Assembly: GCA_025331435.1 (NCBI GenBank)
Contig: JAIWNI010000018.1
Coordinates: 62,001 to 126,000, forward strand
Direction: 5' to 3'
DNA from: Choanephora cucurbitarum
Taxonomy: Eukaryota; Mucoromycota; Mucoromycetes; Mucorales; Choanephoraceae
Length of the DNA: 64,000 bases
How positions within the stretch are numbered: position 1 is the stretch's first letter; the number at the start of each line of letters is the position of its first letter. The notes under the pieces were generated by a model. It did no database searches, had not been told where the DNA came from, and saw only the letters and a list, made by a program, of their open reading frames with translations. Both the position numbers and the translations under genes were made by a program. Below are positions 11,119 through 23,494 of this stretch, piece after piece.

Positions 11119-12844
11119 ATGGGTAACACATCTAGTAGTGAAGATAAAAGCATAAGAAGGTTTTCTTCTTCAAAACCTCGACGACAAAGTAATCGCTCTA
11201 GTGCTTCTCAACGCCTGGCTTCCAGTCATTCTTCCTTCTCGCCTAATGCCAGCTTCAGTGACTTTGAGACCAGTAGCCATAAACATGAAAGCATTCTGAG
11301 TCGAATAAAGCACAAGGCAAATAGACCCAGAGGTCATAGTCATACCAGCAGTGTCAGTAGTAATTCGATCTTCAATCACCACTTATCACGGCTGGATTTC
11401 TTTACCAACTCCTTGGATGACGACTTGGACAAATCAGCGACCACCAGTCCATCTTCCATGTATTCAAACCAGGAAAATACCATTGAGAAATACACAGACA
11501 GTCAAATGACATTGCTGAGCAATGGCAACAGTAAACATAACCCGCTGGCGGGCATCAAGATCCATAATGATTCTTCAACCACCATTCATTCTATTACCAC
11601 CAATACCATTCAAGCATTCCCACACAAACAAGAGATGACCAAGGCATTTTCTTGTGATCTATTACTAAAAGAACTGTATGCATCTAGCGAGACTAGTCCT
11701 GAGCGAAGAAGAGAACGAGACAGGTAACAAACAAAAAAAAAGTGATTGTCAATCTTGTTATGTTAATTCATTTATGATACTATTTCATTAGGAGGCATAG
11801 ACAGGTAAGCGTATTCTCCCTTCCTATCTCCTTTTCTTTAGTATGACTTGTTATTAAATTAACTTTTTTTTTTAGCACTATTTACTAAAAAGAATATGGG
11901 GAAGTAACTATAAAGTTCCTTTAGAAAATCCTACTATGATTATTGATTGGTGTTGTGGTACTGGTAAGCTACTTTTTTTTAAATATTATATATTTTAATT
12001 AAAAACAAAAAAAAAGCTGTATGGGATTTAGAGATGGCATTTGAATTTCCAAAAGCGCAGGTCGTTGGTATCGATTATGAATCATTCACAGTCTCTGGCT
12101 TGACCAACACAGTCAAGAATTTCTCTTTTCGTAATGCCTTTATCCATCAAGGTGAAACTGGACTTGGTAGTTTTTCTGATAACCAAGTGGATTATGTCAT
12201 GATACGTGACTCTTGGTTGGTCAATTCTTCTGCTTCTAAATGGATAAACATTCTTAAAGAAGTTTACCGTATTTTGAAACCCGGTGGTTATATTGAACTT
12301 TATGAACAAGGTAAAAAAAAAAAAAAGAAAATGAAATTCCTGATTGATATGCTTGTTATTCATCTTTTTTTTTTTTTTTTGGAGAACACAGACTCTAATT
12401 TTGAGTCTTTAGGTCCACACTTTACCATTCTTGAAAACTGGGCAACTGAATTTTATGCAGCTATCAAATTTGAACGTAATACAGTCTACAGTCTGAATAC
12501 TATTTTAAACGATTTGGGCTACACAAATATTCAGGAAGAATCCGTACAAGTTCCGATTGGTGAATGGCCACAAACAGAAGGTGAATAAAAAAAATTTTTT
12601 TTTTTTTAGTTTAAATTCTTTTTTGTAACTAAACAAATCAAAATCATTAGAATTGAAGGAAACTGGTTACCTTCAACGTGATTTAGTTGAACGTAAATTC
12701 AGGGAAGGAAAACGGTGGATATGTAAAGCAAACAGTATCAACGAAAAAGATTTCTCAGACACTTTAACAGCAGCAATGGAAGAATGCGATCGGCATTCAA
12801 CCACTGCCCTCAATTTCTATTTTTGTGCACAAAAACCACACTAG
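11119..12844 (+). CDS. Class I SAM-dependent methyltransferase with N-myristoyl-type, Ser-rich N-terminus
   Basis: The likely start is the ATG at 11119, giving MGNTSSSEDK, a typical N-myristoylation start. A Ser/Thr/His-rich, probably disordered region of about 190 residues follows (RRQSNRSSASQRLASS). The catalytic domain starts with YLLKRIWGSNYKVPLENP and TMIIDWCCGT (motif I), then FPKAQVVGIDYE and EVYRILKPGGYIELYEQ (post-motif III). The C-terminus is TALNFYFCAQKPH. This resembles the UMTA/LaeA-like methyltransferases common in filamentous fungi; the substrate is unknown. Exons are 11119-11723, a 13-base microexon 11792-11804, 11876-11963, 12017-12310, 12392-12580 and 12651-12844. All phases join. 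AATAAA follows at 12906. Confidence 0.85.
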
Positions 12845-12967
12845 ATTCCTACGCGTATATATGAACACACACACACACAACATATCACTTTGTTTATTTA
12901 TTTGGCAATAAAAATTCACATTTTAGAATTCCTTTTTATTATTATTATGTACAAATAGAACTTTTAT

Positions 12968-14099
12968 CTAATTATCCTTGGCAACCAAAACACCTCTGTA
13001 ACGAGCCTTTCCACTATCACATGTCTTGATTGCTTCCTGAATACCATCGATATCAAAGGGATATTCTTCAATTTGAGGCTTAATCTGATGACGAGCAGCA
13101 AATTCAAGCATCAGATCAATAATGTATCTACCACCCACAATAGAACCCTTAAAGGTCTTTTGATCAACAAGGAAGCTATTGACATCCTTAAAGGTAATAG
13201 GGTCAGAAGTGACACTCATGAAGGCAAGAGAACCGTTCTTCTTCAGGAGACCAAGATAGATATCCCAATCAAGGTTGACCGAGACAGTGTCAAGGATCAG
13301 ATCAAACTTGTTCAATTTGGCAACAGATTCCTTTGTGAATTCCTTTGAGACTAAGAAATCATGAGCACCAAACTTCATGGCTTCTTCCTTCTTATCGGCA
13401 GAAGTGGAAATGGCAGTAACATGGCAACCCCAGGCCTTGGCAAACTGAATGGCCAAGTGACCCAATCCACCGATACCAATGACAGCAATACGACCAGTGG
13501 GGAGAATCTTGGAAGAATAAATAGCATTGAATACAGTGACACCAGCACACATAAGAGAAGCAGCATCTGAAAAGAAAAAAAAAGAACTTAGATTGGATTC
13601 TATATACACTTTTTTTCAGTCAACTTACATTTAGGTTCAAGTTCTTCAGGGATCTTGTAAGTAAAACTAAGATAGGTTGAGTAAAAAAAGAAACATGAAT
13701 TCATATCATTCTTATTTACCGAGAATCACAGATTTGATAATCAGCAAAACCATTCATATTGCCTTCAGGGAACATGACACGGTTTTCACATAAGGCATCT
13801 TGACCAGACATACATTCACGGCATTCAAGACAGGCGCGTCTCAAATAAGAAGTACCGACAGTATCACCCTTCTTGATGTTCTTGACTTGACTACCTACTT
13901 CAACTACAGTACAGATAGGTTCGTGACCCAAGACAGCACCTTCTTGGCCCATATAGACACAGTCAGTATGACAGACACCACAGGCAACTAACTTGAGTAA
14001 AGCTTCATGTTCGCCCAACTTGGGAGCGTCAATTGTGTTTGACTTGAATTTACCACGTTCACTAGTGGAGGGGTATTGAGTGATCTTGGTGATAGACAT
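12968..14099 (-). CDS. Zinc alcohol dehydrogenase, cinnamyl/ADH6-ADH7-like
   Basis: A medium-chain zinc dehydrogenase. The N-terminal GroES-like domain has the catalytic zinc ligands in ACGVCHTDCVY and LGHEPICTVVEVG. The structural zinc loop has four Cys (CLECRECMSGQDALCE). The Rossmann motif is VIGIGGLGHLAIQFAKAWG. Exon 1 is about 13722-14099 and the catalytic half about 12968-13567. A short middle exon near 13630-13665 encodes TYKIPEELEPK. The arrangement matches the NADP-dependent ADH6/ADH7/cinnamyl type, which reduces fusel and aromatic aldehydes. Exact substrate and cofactor are inferred. It is convergent with the methyltransferase gene. Confidence 0.88.
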
Positions 14100-16991
14100 G
14101 ATTCTAGATTAAAGTTAATGAAAAGTAAAGAGAAAAACAAAAAGGACAATGGAGCCATGGTTATTTTATACATTTATCACCGTATCTCGATTAATAATAT
14201 TTCACTGTATCTTGTGTAAGTTTTTCCCATTTTTTTTTTCACATTAAGTCATATTGCTACCTTTGATGTAATTTATTGAAACTCAATTTATGTCGTAATG
14301 ACCTTTCTACGCTTAGAGCACAGCCGCAAGAACAAAAGTGGTACTGGTTTGCTACAGGATTGACTTCTAGATTATGTAGCACATGTTTGACTGTCTGAGA
14401 ATGACATGCCTATGTTTATACTAGAGGCGTCAATTGACTTTTGTGTGATAAAAAAAAAAGCCGCATTCTTTCAATTGATAATAATGAAAGACACACACTC
14501 TTTTTATTCATCTTGTTCAGAGAAAAAAAAGGGTACTTAATGCATATGTAGTTGGACCATGATATCATTTTATAATTCAAGCGCAGACAAAGTGATCATT
14601 AAAAAAACTTCTCGATCTTGATAGCGTGATGATCTGACCTTGATAAAATTCTTCTTATATAAACTATTCTATCTGACATAATCATCAATAGTAACAGAAC
14701 AGAGATATTGTCTCATCATAAGCAGTAAGACACAAACACCACTACACACACACACAGCCACATATACAACAAAACATAATTCATCAACCATAATGTATAA
14801 CAAACCACACTTGTAAGAGTCAGAATCTTTCTTTGTCTCTTGAGATCCCTTTTTTTTTCATTTGTGTCTAAAATGACATTCATTATTGCTCTATATCTTA
14901 GACTAATGATCACTCTTAAATATTCTTAACAATATTGAGGCTGTTCTGTAACGGTTTCATCTCACAAACTAAAGTAGAACCAACATTAACTTGCGCACAA
15001 TAAATGCAGTCTGTAGTACAGGCATACCGAAGCAGTGATAGTGTATTACTCTTTTCTGTTTTATTTTGCATATGCGAGGGATGACAATATTAGCCCATAA
15101 AGGAGATCTCCAGGTAGAGCCAGTGTATATATCCAGTGCTAATGCCTGCTACCAAATTTCATCCCATCTCTAGGTAATGATGAGTATCCTATTCCTTCAA
15201 AAAAAAGGGGGGGGGGGGCAAAAGAATATAAGGTTCTGAAACAGCAATAGTAGGTCCTACCTAGGCTAATGACCAATTAGCGACTTCTTCGAAGAGGCAC
15301 ATACACATACAGGTCCAAAATCAATAAATAAAACACTAAGCTCAAGATGTATAAAATGCTATTTGTCTGAGATGGTACCTATAATATAAAACGATGAGCA
15401 AACAGAATCAGTATTCATGAAAGAAATGAATACCAAAACTCTCGAGCAATCGCTTGAAGTATATAGAAGCACAGAGCATCAAGGTGTTTTCCAAGTAGAC
15501 AAATATTACTCTGTAAGCCATGTACTAATATTTGATGTGTACAATGGAAGAGAATAAAGGTAGGCTACTTTGTCAGTGATATGGGAAACTGACCAAGCTC
15601 AGTAGAGTAATTTGATCGGGTACATGCATCACAACAGAACCTCAAAGATATCTGCCATCAGTTCTTCTTCCTATCCAGAGCCAAGTCAAATCAAAATAAG
15701 GCAAGAAAATACTGTATTGCTAATAGAGTATGTGGCAAATCGCTAGTATTGTCATTCATTACCATACTAGAAACAACAATCCATAATCACTGCATATTCA
15801 TGCTATTAACAAAAAAAAAGATATGAGTTGAGAAATGTAACTAAACATGAGATTAAACGTAATTTTGAGTACCTTGATCTCATATCTGTGTTGATTTATT
15901 GACACTATGAAAGAACAATCAACAGTTTCTGAAAAAAAAATCAATTAATACACAATTAGTACTTACAAGGAACCTTCAGAAGGGCGTTTGCTTGCCTGAT
16001 TTTCAACGAACAATAGGAGATATAAATTGATAGAAAAAAACTGTTAGTTATGCTCAAATATCTCCTTACTATGAACAGCAAACCTACACGAAGTTGTGCT
16101 ATAACTAAATAATGGTATCTGTCCGCAATGAACAACATGCAGAATTTAAGTGATGTAGTCAAATATGTAAAGAAGAAAACTCGTCGTTTATCATCATTGC
16201 AGGAACCATCGGGAAAAAATGAAATACTACTGTCTTCATCACTGCAAGCGATTCTAGCGTTACCACTCTTCTATTCGATAAACTCAAAATAGACAAGAAG
16301 TCAAAAGAATGAATCAGACTAAAGACACTTTTATTTCACTTCAAAATATAGATTTCGTTTATACTTTGCACGAAGAGATTGCAAAGCTTTTTTTTTTACA
16401 GAGGCTGATGATAGAAGATCATATCGATGACAGATTGGATGCGAGATTGATGTAACCAGTCTTGTAAAGAAGAAGTACTTATGCAGGTTGACTGGTCAGT
16501 TGTACCTGAATCCCGGTGACTGGTAAATCATTGGTGAGATATCAATACTGGCCTTGAGTAAGCGATTATCCGAAACAACTATCAAAGGAACAAGCCAAAG
16601 TCGAAGATAGAAGTGATTGTTGAGTCATAAGTGAATAAATAGAGATGATCCGTAGTGTATGAATACAACAGCAAGAATTTTAAGCGATGTCAAAGAAAAT
16701 GTGGAGATTGATGATACTAGAAAGTATATAAGGTGGGGGCACAAAGCAAGTTAGAGCGAAGGGAGACTTTTGATCCCAAAAAAAGAAACCGTTTACTACT
16801 TTGAAACGATAAAACATAATGCCTTCAGCTATGACTTTTTTGTTTTCTTTTGTTTGTATGACTAACGAAGGAAAGGCTTACCTTCTATGAACACACTTTT
16901 TTTTTTCTTCAAGGCTGTTACATTCAAATGTACACAATGTATACTTAGGTCTGCAAAAAGCCTCACTTTCTCTTAGTCATTACTTGGTTAC
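14100..16991. other. Gene-poor stretch, 2.9 kb
   Basis: No continuous coding signal on either strand. It is AT-rich with a G-run at 15209-15219 and short CA tracts near 14745. This may be eroded repeat DNA, but I could not identify a family. Confidence 0.45.
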
Positions 16992-17408
16992 ATTAGTAAA
17001 AAAAAAAATGGAAAGAAGAAAACCGCAAATGAGATTAGTACAGAGGATCCAGAAGTTGACGCCGATGCTGCTGATAATAAACCAGTACCAAAAGGCACGA
17101 CTACTGCTCATTTTGACAAGTTTATGAACGAGTTTCTTAACGTAATGGACCTTGATGAAACTTTAAAGGGAAGTTACATCGTTATGGATAATGCTTCTAT
17201 CCATAAATCCAGGCCGATGTTACGAAAAATTGAAAGTAAAAACTACAAAGTCATGTGTCTACCTCCTTGTTCACCTGAATTAAAACCCACTGAACAATTT
17301 TGGGCAATGGTTAAAGGGAAAATGACGCGTGGTCGGCTTATAAGTGAAGAAAATTTATGTAGGATTGGTGATGCCTGCAATGATGTACTAATCAGTGTAT
17401 CTTTATAG
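16992..17408 (+). pseudogene. 3' remnant of a DDE (IS630/Tc1-like superfamily) transposase
   Basis: An open frame from about 16992 to the stop at 17406-17408 encodes only the C-terminal half of a DDE-type transposase. Seen are TTAHFDKFMNEFLNVMD, the second catalytic Asp in YIVMDNASIHKS, and LPPCSPELKPTEQFWAMVKG with the last acidic catalytic residue. The upstream part carrying the first Asp and the DNA-binding domain is absent or beyond recognition, and no terminal repeats were found. It is therefore a truncated, probably inactive copy, unrelated in sequence to the Tc1 element at 56.5 kb. Confidence 0.8.
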
Positions 17409-18348
17409 CTTTTGTAGTCACTCTAAACGCCAAATCATTAAATGATACACCGTTTTAATATGCACGTATTTCTTTTTAAACGACAAACGTCTATGCCAAA
17501 CTTTGCCGCGAATTTCAATTAGCTAGTTCTGACAATACAAATGTTTCAACCAGTCCAGATCCACGCTTGTTTTTTCTTTTTATTGACTAAATGAACCCCA
17601 TCTGCTTCGAACAAGCTTGTTGTGTTTTCTGTTGCGTGGAGTATAATGCTCTGAAAACTAATATTAACCTATAATATGTAGATAACTTATAATACGTACA
17701 CGTATATGTTAATATATAAACGAAAAGTTGAAGACTATACGCGCATGTTGAGAATGAAATCGCTATCAATACTCAGTAGTTACTTTCGTAGTCTAAATAA
17801 GATAAGGTAGTATGACTTTTTATCTTTCTTATTTACATTTTTTGTTTGTGAAATGCATACAAGCAGACAGTGTATTGATTGTTGGTCACACATACAAACA
17901 TAAACGCACGCACACACAATGGTTGCTATCTAAACTAATGGGATAGTTACATCAAGCCATAAATGTTGTATAAGCCATAAATCAAATAAAGTAAATGTTC
18001 TGTACGATGTAACAAACAATCATACAAAAGAAGGCGCAGTTATTTTTACCATAACTCACCTTCTTGCCATGTAATTAGAAGATACAAGAAGAAAGCAGCG
18101 ACAAAAAGCTAGCTATGTCGAAGCAATAGAAACAATGCCTTGCTTTCTTTTCGTTGACAACTTAATCTGCTTACCCATCATAGATCAAAATAATAAAAAT
18201 CATTCTAACCCATTACACCGAGTCATGTTTGTAATGCCAAGGAAAAGAAAAAGAAACAGCTTCTTTATTGAAACGAAATAGACATGAAAACATTATCTAC
18301 TCTTCAAGAACGAAAAAGAAGAAGCACCGAGAAAAAGAAAAAAGAGAT
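17409..18348. other. Intergenic
   Basis: No gene seen. The stretch contains AT-rich DNA and an imperfect CA/GC-rich tract near 17890-17920. Confidence 0.45.
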
Positions 18349-18749
18349 TTACGCAGGAACCATAACCCAGTTACTCCAGCCAGGCCAACCAGGCCAACCA
18401 GGCCAAGAAATAACGCCAGGAGTAGGGGGAGTAGGGGGAGTAGGAGCAGAAGAGCCTGGAGGAGTAGGAGGAGTAGGAGGAGTAGGAGGAATAAACCAAT
18501 TAGGGATAGGAAAGATGTTTGGGATCGTTATGCCTGGGGGGGTTGGAGGAGTAGGCGGAGTAGGGGCGCTATTATGATCGATTACAATGTTTAGTTCTTT
18601 CAAGTTCAAAAAAGAGACCTCTCGTCTTTTACTCAATAAAACAAAAGTATGTCTACTTACCCAACTTGTCGCTTGCTAATTACAGAGCCCAAAGTACCTT
18701 GAAAGAGGGATAAACAAGCTGTAGCAAAGATAATTCCAAAAGTTTTCAT
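18349..18749 (-). CDS. Small secreted proline-rich protein (hypothetical)
   Basis: The ATG at 18747-18749 opens a signal peptide (MKTFGIIFATACLSLFQGT) followed by a possible Kex2-type site (SKRQ). The second exon is low-complexity: two blocks of (TPP) repeats, then TIPNIFPIPNWF, then a GWPGWPGW tract, ending NWVMVPA. The splice is uncertain. The strong donor GTAAGTAG (about 18657) keeps frame only if the acceptor lies some 35 bases on. A weaker donor GTACTT near 18697 joins in frame to the acceptor before 18603. The mature peptide would be roughly 90 residues. The function is unknown; composition suggests a wall-associated or structural peptide. Confidence 0.5.
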
Positions 18750-20988
18750 GTTGATGAAAGAGGTGAAGAAAAAAAGCTGAATTAGTGAAAACTACCTTCT
18801 TTTTATACTCTCTTTCTTTTCTGCCTTTGCTTTGTTTATCTGTCAAGCATACTGAGAAAAATAAGGATTATGTTGTAGGGATTGTAAAGTAAAGTTGCTG
18901 AGAAAAAGTCAGATTGCAACTGTTGTGTATAATTGAACTATAAAATAACAGGCTACATGTTTAGAGTTAAGAAACAAGAATTCCTTTTTTCTTGATAAAT
19001 TGTTAGTCGAGAAAGGTCTTTTTCCTAATAGTCTTTGTGTCCTTACTGACTTGCTTGGGTTTTATTCAATTGATTGGATCATCTCGTATCGGTATTGTAA
19101 AACTATTCATATGACAAAGCACTAGTAAGAGTCCATCAAAGCCAAACAGCATCAAACAACTTTGCAGTCATGCTCGATCACTATTTCTGCTTCTCTGATG
19201 TCTCTCCTTTAGTTTTTATCTTGCCTTGGTAAAGATAAAATCATGAAGGTTGTACCTTTAATTGTTTCTGGATTGAACAATGCATGAAATACCATTAAGC
19301 ACTGCTTCAATGAAGAAGAGGATGAACTACAGTTAGCAAGTGTATATCTCATGAGACCATAGCTAGTAAAAAACGCAGTTCTGCAATCTTCTTTCAAAGT
19401 ATAACAGATATCGCAATCTATCACTTGAAAAGCAAATCAGTACTGATTTTCATATTTGTAACTTGCTAGTACATTGGGACGCTTTGTCAGTAAAGGTTTT
19501 CTCTCTCTCTTATATGGAGCGTTCAAGATATTCAAAGTCAAAAAGATCTCCAGAAATAGTAGAAAGAAAAATATCTTATAGACTTGCGCCATTGAGCTGT
19601 AAGGAGAAACTTGGTTAGTGAAACAAATTCAGATCAGCTTTACATAGGAAAAGAAGATGAGAACAACTTGCTGATCCAAATAAAAATGATTGTTTAATAG
19701 AATGTCTTCATTCTACTTTCTTTTTATCTATGTATAGGTTATAATTCATTGACATATTGCATGGACTAGAGTGATTTTTTTTGGTAGTTAATCACAACTA
19801 AGAATTGAAGTCGATATATTCATTTTCACAACCATCATGCTCTACCTCAAAATGAATTGATTTCAATTAAAAGACTATCAGTAAAGAGATAAAAAAAACA
19901 ACGTTATATTGACAAGACATACGCATTATTCAGAATGCATGTTGTTATTTCTGTGATTTATTACTGTCTTTACTTTTTTTTGTTATTAAGGCAAATCTAA
20001 ACTTAGGTATAAGATTGAGACGAAATCTACATTCTGTATGACTACAGATGTTTGCATTATATAGATAAATTAATCTTCTTGTTTAAACAGTCCTGAGAAA
20101 ATTTGTGCATGAGATGCATGAGACTTACAGTATCTATCAAAGATTGTAAGTTTTCTAATGTGTGGTTATACGGATCATTGATTTGCGTGCCTTTGCTTCA
20201 GTTGAAATCACAAACACAAATACATCCAATCAGCAAATTCATCAATAAAACATTGCTGATGCGATTTGAGAAACGAAGTCTATGAATTCGGATATATTGC
20301 TAAAGCTTAATCTAACAGGTACTGTAGCACGAGTAGCATTATGGTTTGATTCCAGTTAGGCTCCAACAAGCATTATGTTGATTCAATTGTATGTATCATT
20401 GTAAGGTTATGTGTACTAAGAAAAAGCAGAACAGAAGTATTACCTATTTTTGAGGATTGCAAGAAATGAGAACTAGAAAGACACTACTAAATGTTTTTCT
20501 CTTCTTTGAAAACGAAAAAAAAAAACGTAGCTCAGTCTTGCTAACCTTAGAATTGAAGCTGTGGTATTTACCACATCCAATTCTATTTGCACTTAGAAGT
20601 CCGATCATATTATAAAGAGTTTTTTATCGTGTTTAACACTTTTTCTCTTCACCTAATAAACAGGCCTATATTTGTCTCGTTAACTTTTCTAGTTCAGATT
20701 CATATATTCGAGATAAATACAACAGAAGCTGATATCAAAGCAAAATAAAATATCAATTAGGAAGATATCCTCTCTTGATTTAGTAAAATTGCTAATTCCT
20801 GAGGCGGCTTGATGTACTAATGGGATAATACTCGCTAAAAGGAAAAGAAAAGAACAACTTCCATAATATTCAAGCTAAAACTACTGATATAGTCGATGGT
20901 GGCCTGTCTTTTAAAATATTGTATAGACATGCACATTATTTATTTTATTTTGTCTTTTTTTTTCGCCTGCTATATTAAAAGACAAATT
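18750..20988. other. Gene-poor stretch, 2.2 kb
   Basis: No coding segment could be supported. A near-perfect hairpin lies at about 20549-20584 (outer arms AGAATTG/CAATTCT, inner arms TGTGGTA/TACCACA). The remainder looks like plain AT-rich spacer upstream of the oligopeptidase gene. Confidence 0.45.
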
Positions 20989-23444
20989 ATGCACAGATTG
21001 TTTAGGGCAACACGCCGAGTTGGCAACTACAACTTGTTACGCCGTTCCCTCTCCAGCACGAGGCTGAGTGCTACCACAGTCAGTACCTCTGTGCCTAAGC
21101 CCTTAGTTGTTCGTCAAGCTGCTTCATTATCCACTAAACAATTTGCTCCAACAATCCAAAAGAGAGCAGCTACCACTCTTGCCGACGATTACAAGCAAAC
21201 ACCTTTTCTCAACTGGAGCCTCTTCCCCGATTTCGAGCTTCTGGTTACTCAAGCAAAGCCTGCTGTAGCAGTTCCTGCATTTGAAAAGCTAATTGCCGCA
21301 GCCAAAGATCAATTTCTTGAGATTGAAAAGAACTTTGAGCCTACTTATGAAGGCACGATTGGAAGATGTAGGTATTTTTATTTGACTTCTCTTTTTTTTT
21401 TCTTTAGAAATAGTAAACAACTCAACGTTGCTTTTTTTTTTGTTTTTTAGTGACAGAACTTGAAGATCAACTTTCTCGAGCTTATGGCATCCTTTCTCAT
21501 CTAAATGGTGTCAAAAACTCGGACGATGTGCGCATTACTCTGGAAAAGATCCAGCCTGAATTCATCAAACTAAGTCTATTGATGAACCAGTCTGCTTCCA
21601 AATATAAAGCACTTGATCAGCTTCGTAATACGCCTACATCATGGCAGCAATTAGATAATGTACAACAACGTATTGTCGATCACACTTTGCGTAGTATGAA
21701 GCATGCTGGTATTGGATTTGCTGAAGGATCGCCAGAAAAGAAGCGATTCAATGAGATTTCAGAGCGGTTATCTCAACTGTCTTTAAAGTTTGGTAATAAT
21801 GTATTGGATGCCACAAAAGCTTTCAAATATGTTGTGACAGACAAGGAACAGTTGAATGGCTGTTCTCCTGCATTTTTGGAGACGCTGAGAAAGAACGCTG
21901 AGCGCCATGGCATTACAGATGGTTATTGCATTACATTAGACTTTCCTATCTATGGTCCTTTTATGATGAACTGCGATAACAGAGAGCTGCGTGAGAAAGT
22001 AAGCTATATGAAATTCAGCAAGAAACAAACAAACACATGATAGAAGCTGAATGAATTTTGATAGGTTTATAGGGCCAACATCACAAAGGCTTCAGAAGGA
22101 TCAACGAACAACGAACCCATTATCAACGAGATACTAAAGCTGAAACAAGAAAAAGCCAAATTACTAGGATATCAAACACCTGCCGAGCTTTCTCTTTCTG
22201 TCAAGATGGCTCAAACATTGCCTGCTGCTGAAGCTTTGCTGGACAGCTTATTTGATGCCTCTGTTTCGCATGCCAAGAAGGAGCTGCAAGACTTGACCGA
22301 ATTCGCTCAACAAAAACTCAATCATCCTACACCTCTTCAACCATGGGACACAGGTTACGTAACAGAGCAATACAGAAAAGAGCTATTTAAGTATGATGAA
22401 GAGTCGATCTCAGAGTACTTTGCTTTTCCTAAAGTGATGAAGGGTCTATTTGATGTAGCCAACGAAGTATTGGGCATTCAGGTACGCGAACTGGAAGTAA
22501 ATGAGATGCAAGAAAGAGGCATTACACGTTGGCATGATGATGTCAAGGTTTATGAGGTTGCTGAACAAGGTGAAGTTAAAGCTTACTTTTATGGTGATTT
22601 CTATTCCCGCCCTTCAGAAAAGCGCAGTGGTGCTTGGATGGACGTTGTTACCACACGTTACAAAGACAGTCAGGGTAAGGTAACATTGCCTGTTGCCTAC
22701 TTGATTTGTAATCAGCCACCTCCACAATCTTCTGAACAGCCTTCCTTAATGAAGTTCCGTGATGTAGAGACTTTGTTTCATGAGTTTGGTCACTGTTTGC
22801 AGCATATGATGACTACAGTAGATTATGCACCTGTGTCTGGTATCAATGGCATTGAATGGGACTTTGTCGAAGTTGCCTCTCAATTCATGGAGAACTTCTG
22901 TAGCGAGCCTGAATGGATTGATCGTCTCTCTGGACATTACAAAACAAGCGAGCCCATGCCTCAGGACATGGTGAATGCTTTGATCAAAAATCGAGAATTT
23001 ATGAGTGGTTTGGCTACCTTGAGACAGCTTCATTTTGCTAAGGTTGATCTTGCTTTGCACTCAAGATTTATACCTCCTTCATCGCCAAGTGACCCTACTG
23101 TATTTGATCTTGATGCAGAAATTGCTAAGCAAACAGTACTGACTCCCCGATTGTCAGAGGATCGATTCCTTTGCAGTTTTAACCATATTTTTGGCGGAGG
23201 ATATAGTGCCGGTTACTATAGCTACAAGTGGTCTGAAACATACTCTGCTGATGCTTATGCAGCATTCGAAGAAGCAAAAGACAAAGAAGGATCTGAAGGT
23301 GTTAAAAAAATGGGCAAACACTATCGTGATACTGTATTAGCACTAGGTGGCGGAACTCCCCCACAAGATGTATGGAAACAATTCAGAGGTCGTGATCACG
23401 TTAACATCGATGCTTTGCTTCGTCATTCTGGTTTATCTAAATAA
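20989..23444 (+). CDS. M3 metallopeptidase, oligopeptidase A-like, probably mitochondrial
   Basis: A zinc oligopeptidase of family M3. The start ATG at 20989 gives a basic, acid-free leader (MHRLFRATRRVGNYNLLRR), a typical mitochondrial presequence. Exons are 20989-21367, 21451-21998 and 22065-23444; phases join (GRL-TEL and REK-VYR). The catalytic domain has the zinc site in ETLFHEFGHCLQHMM and the third ligand in DFVEVASQFMEN. The family C-terminal GGGYSAGYYSYKW loop follows. Overall the sequence runs closer to bacterial oligopeptidase A (PrlC) and plant organellar oligopeptidase than to the fungal MIP/OCT1 or saccharolysin types. It probably degrades short peptides, including cleaved presequences. 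Confidence 0.92.
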
Positions 23445-23494
23445 AGTATAGAATTCGTTTTTTATTGTTATGTACAGATGTATAAAGTAGATCA

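Noticed and set aside
18268..18594. Plus-strand Arg/Ser- and Gly/Val-rich frames
   Set aside because: They are shadows of the minus-strand TPP repeats; they lack a plausible start context and conserved features.
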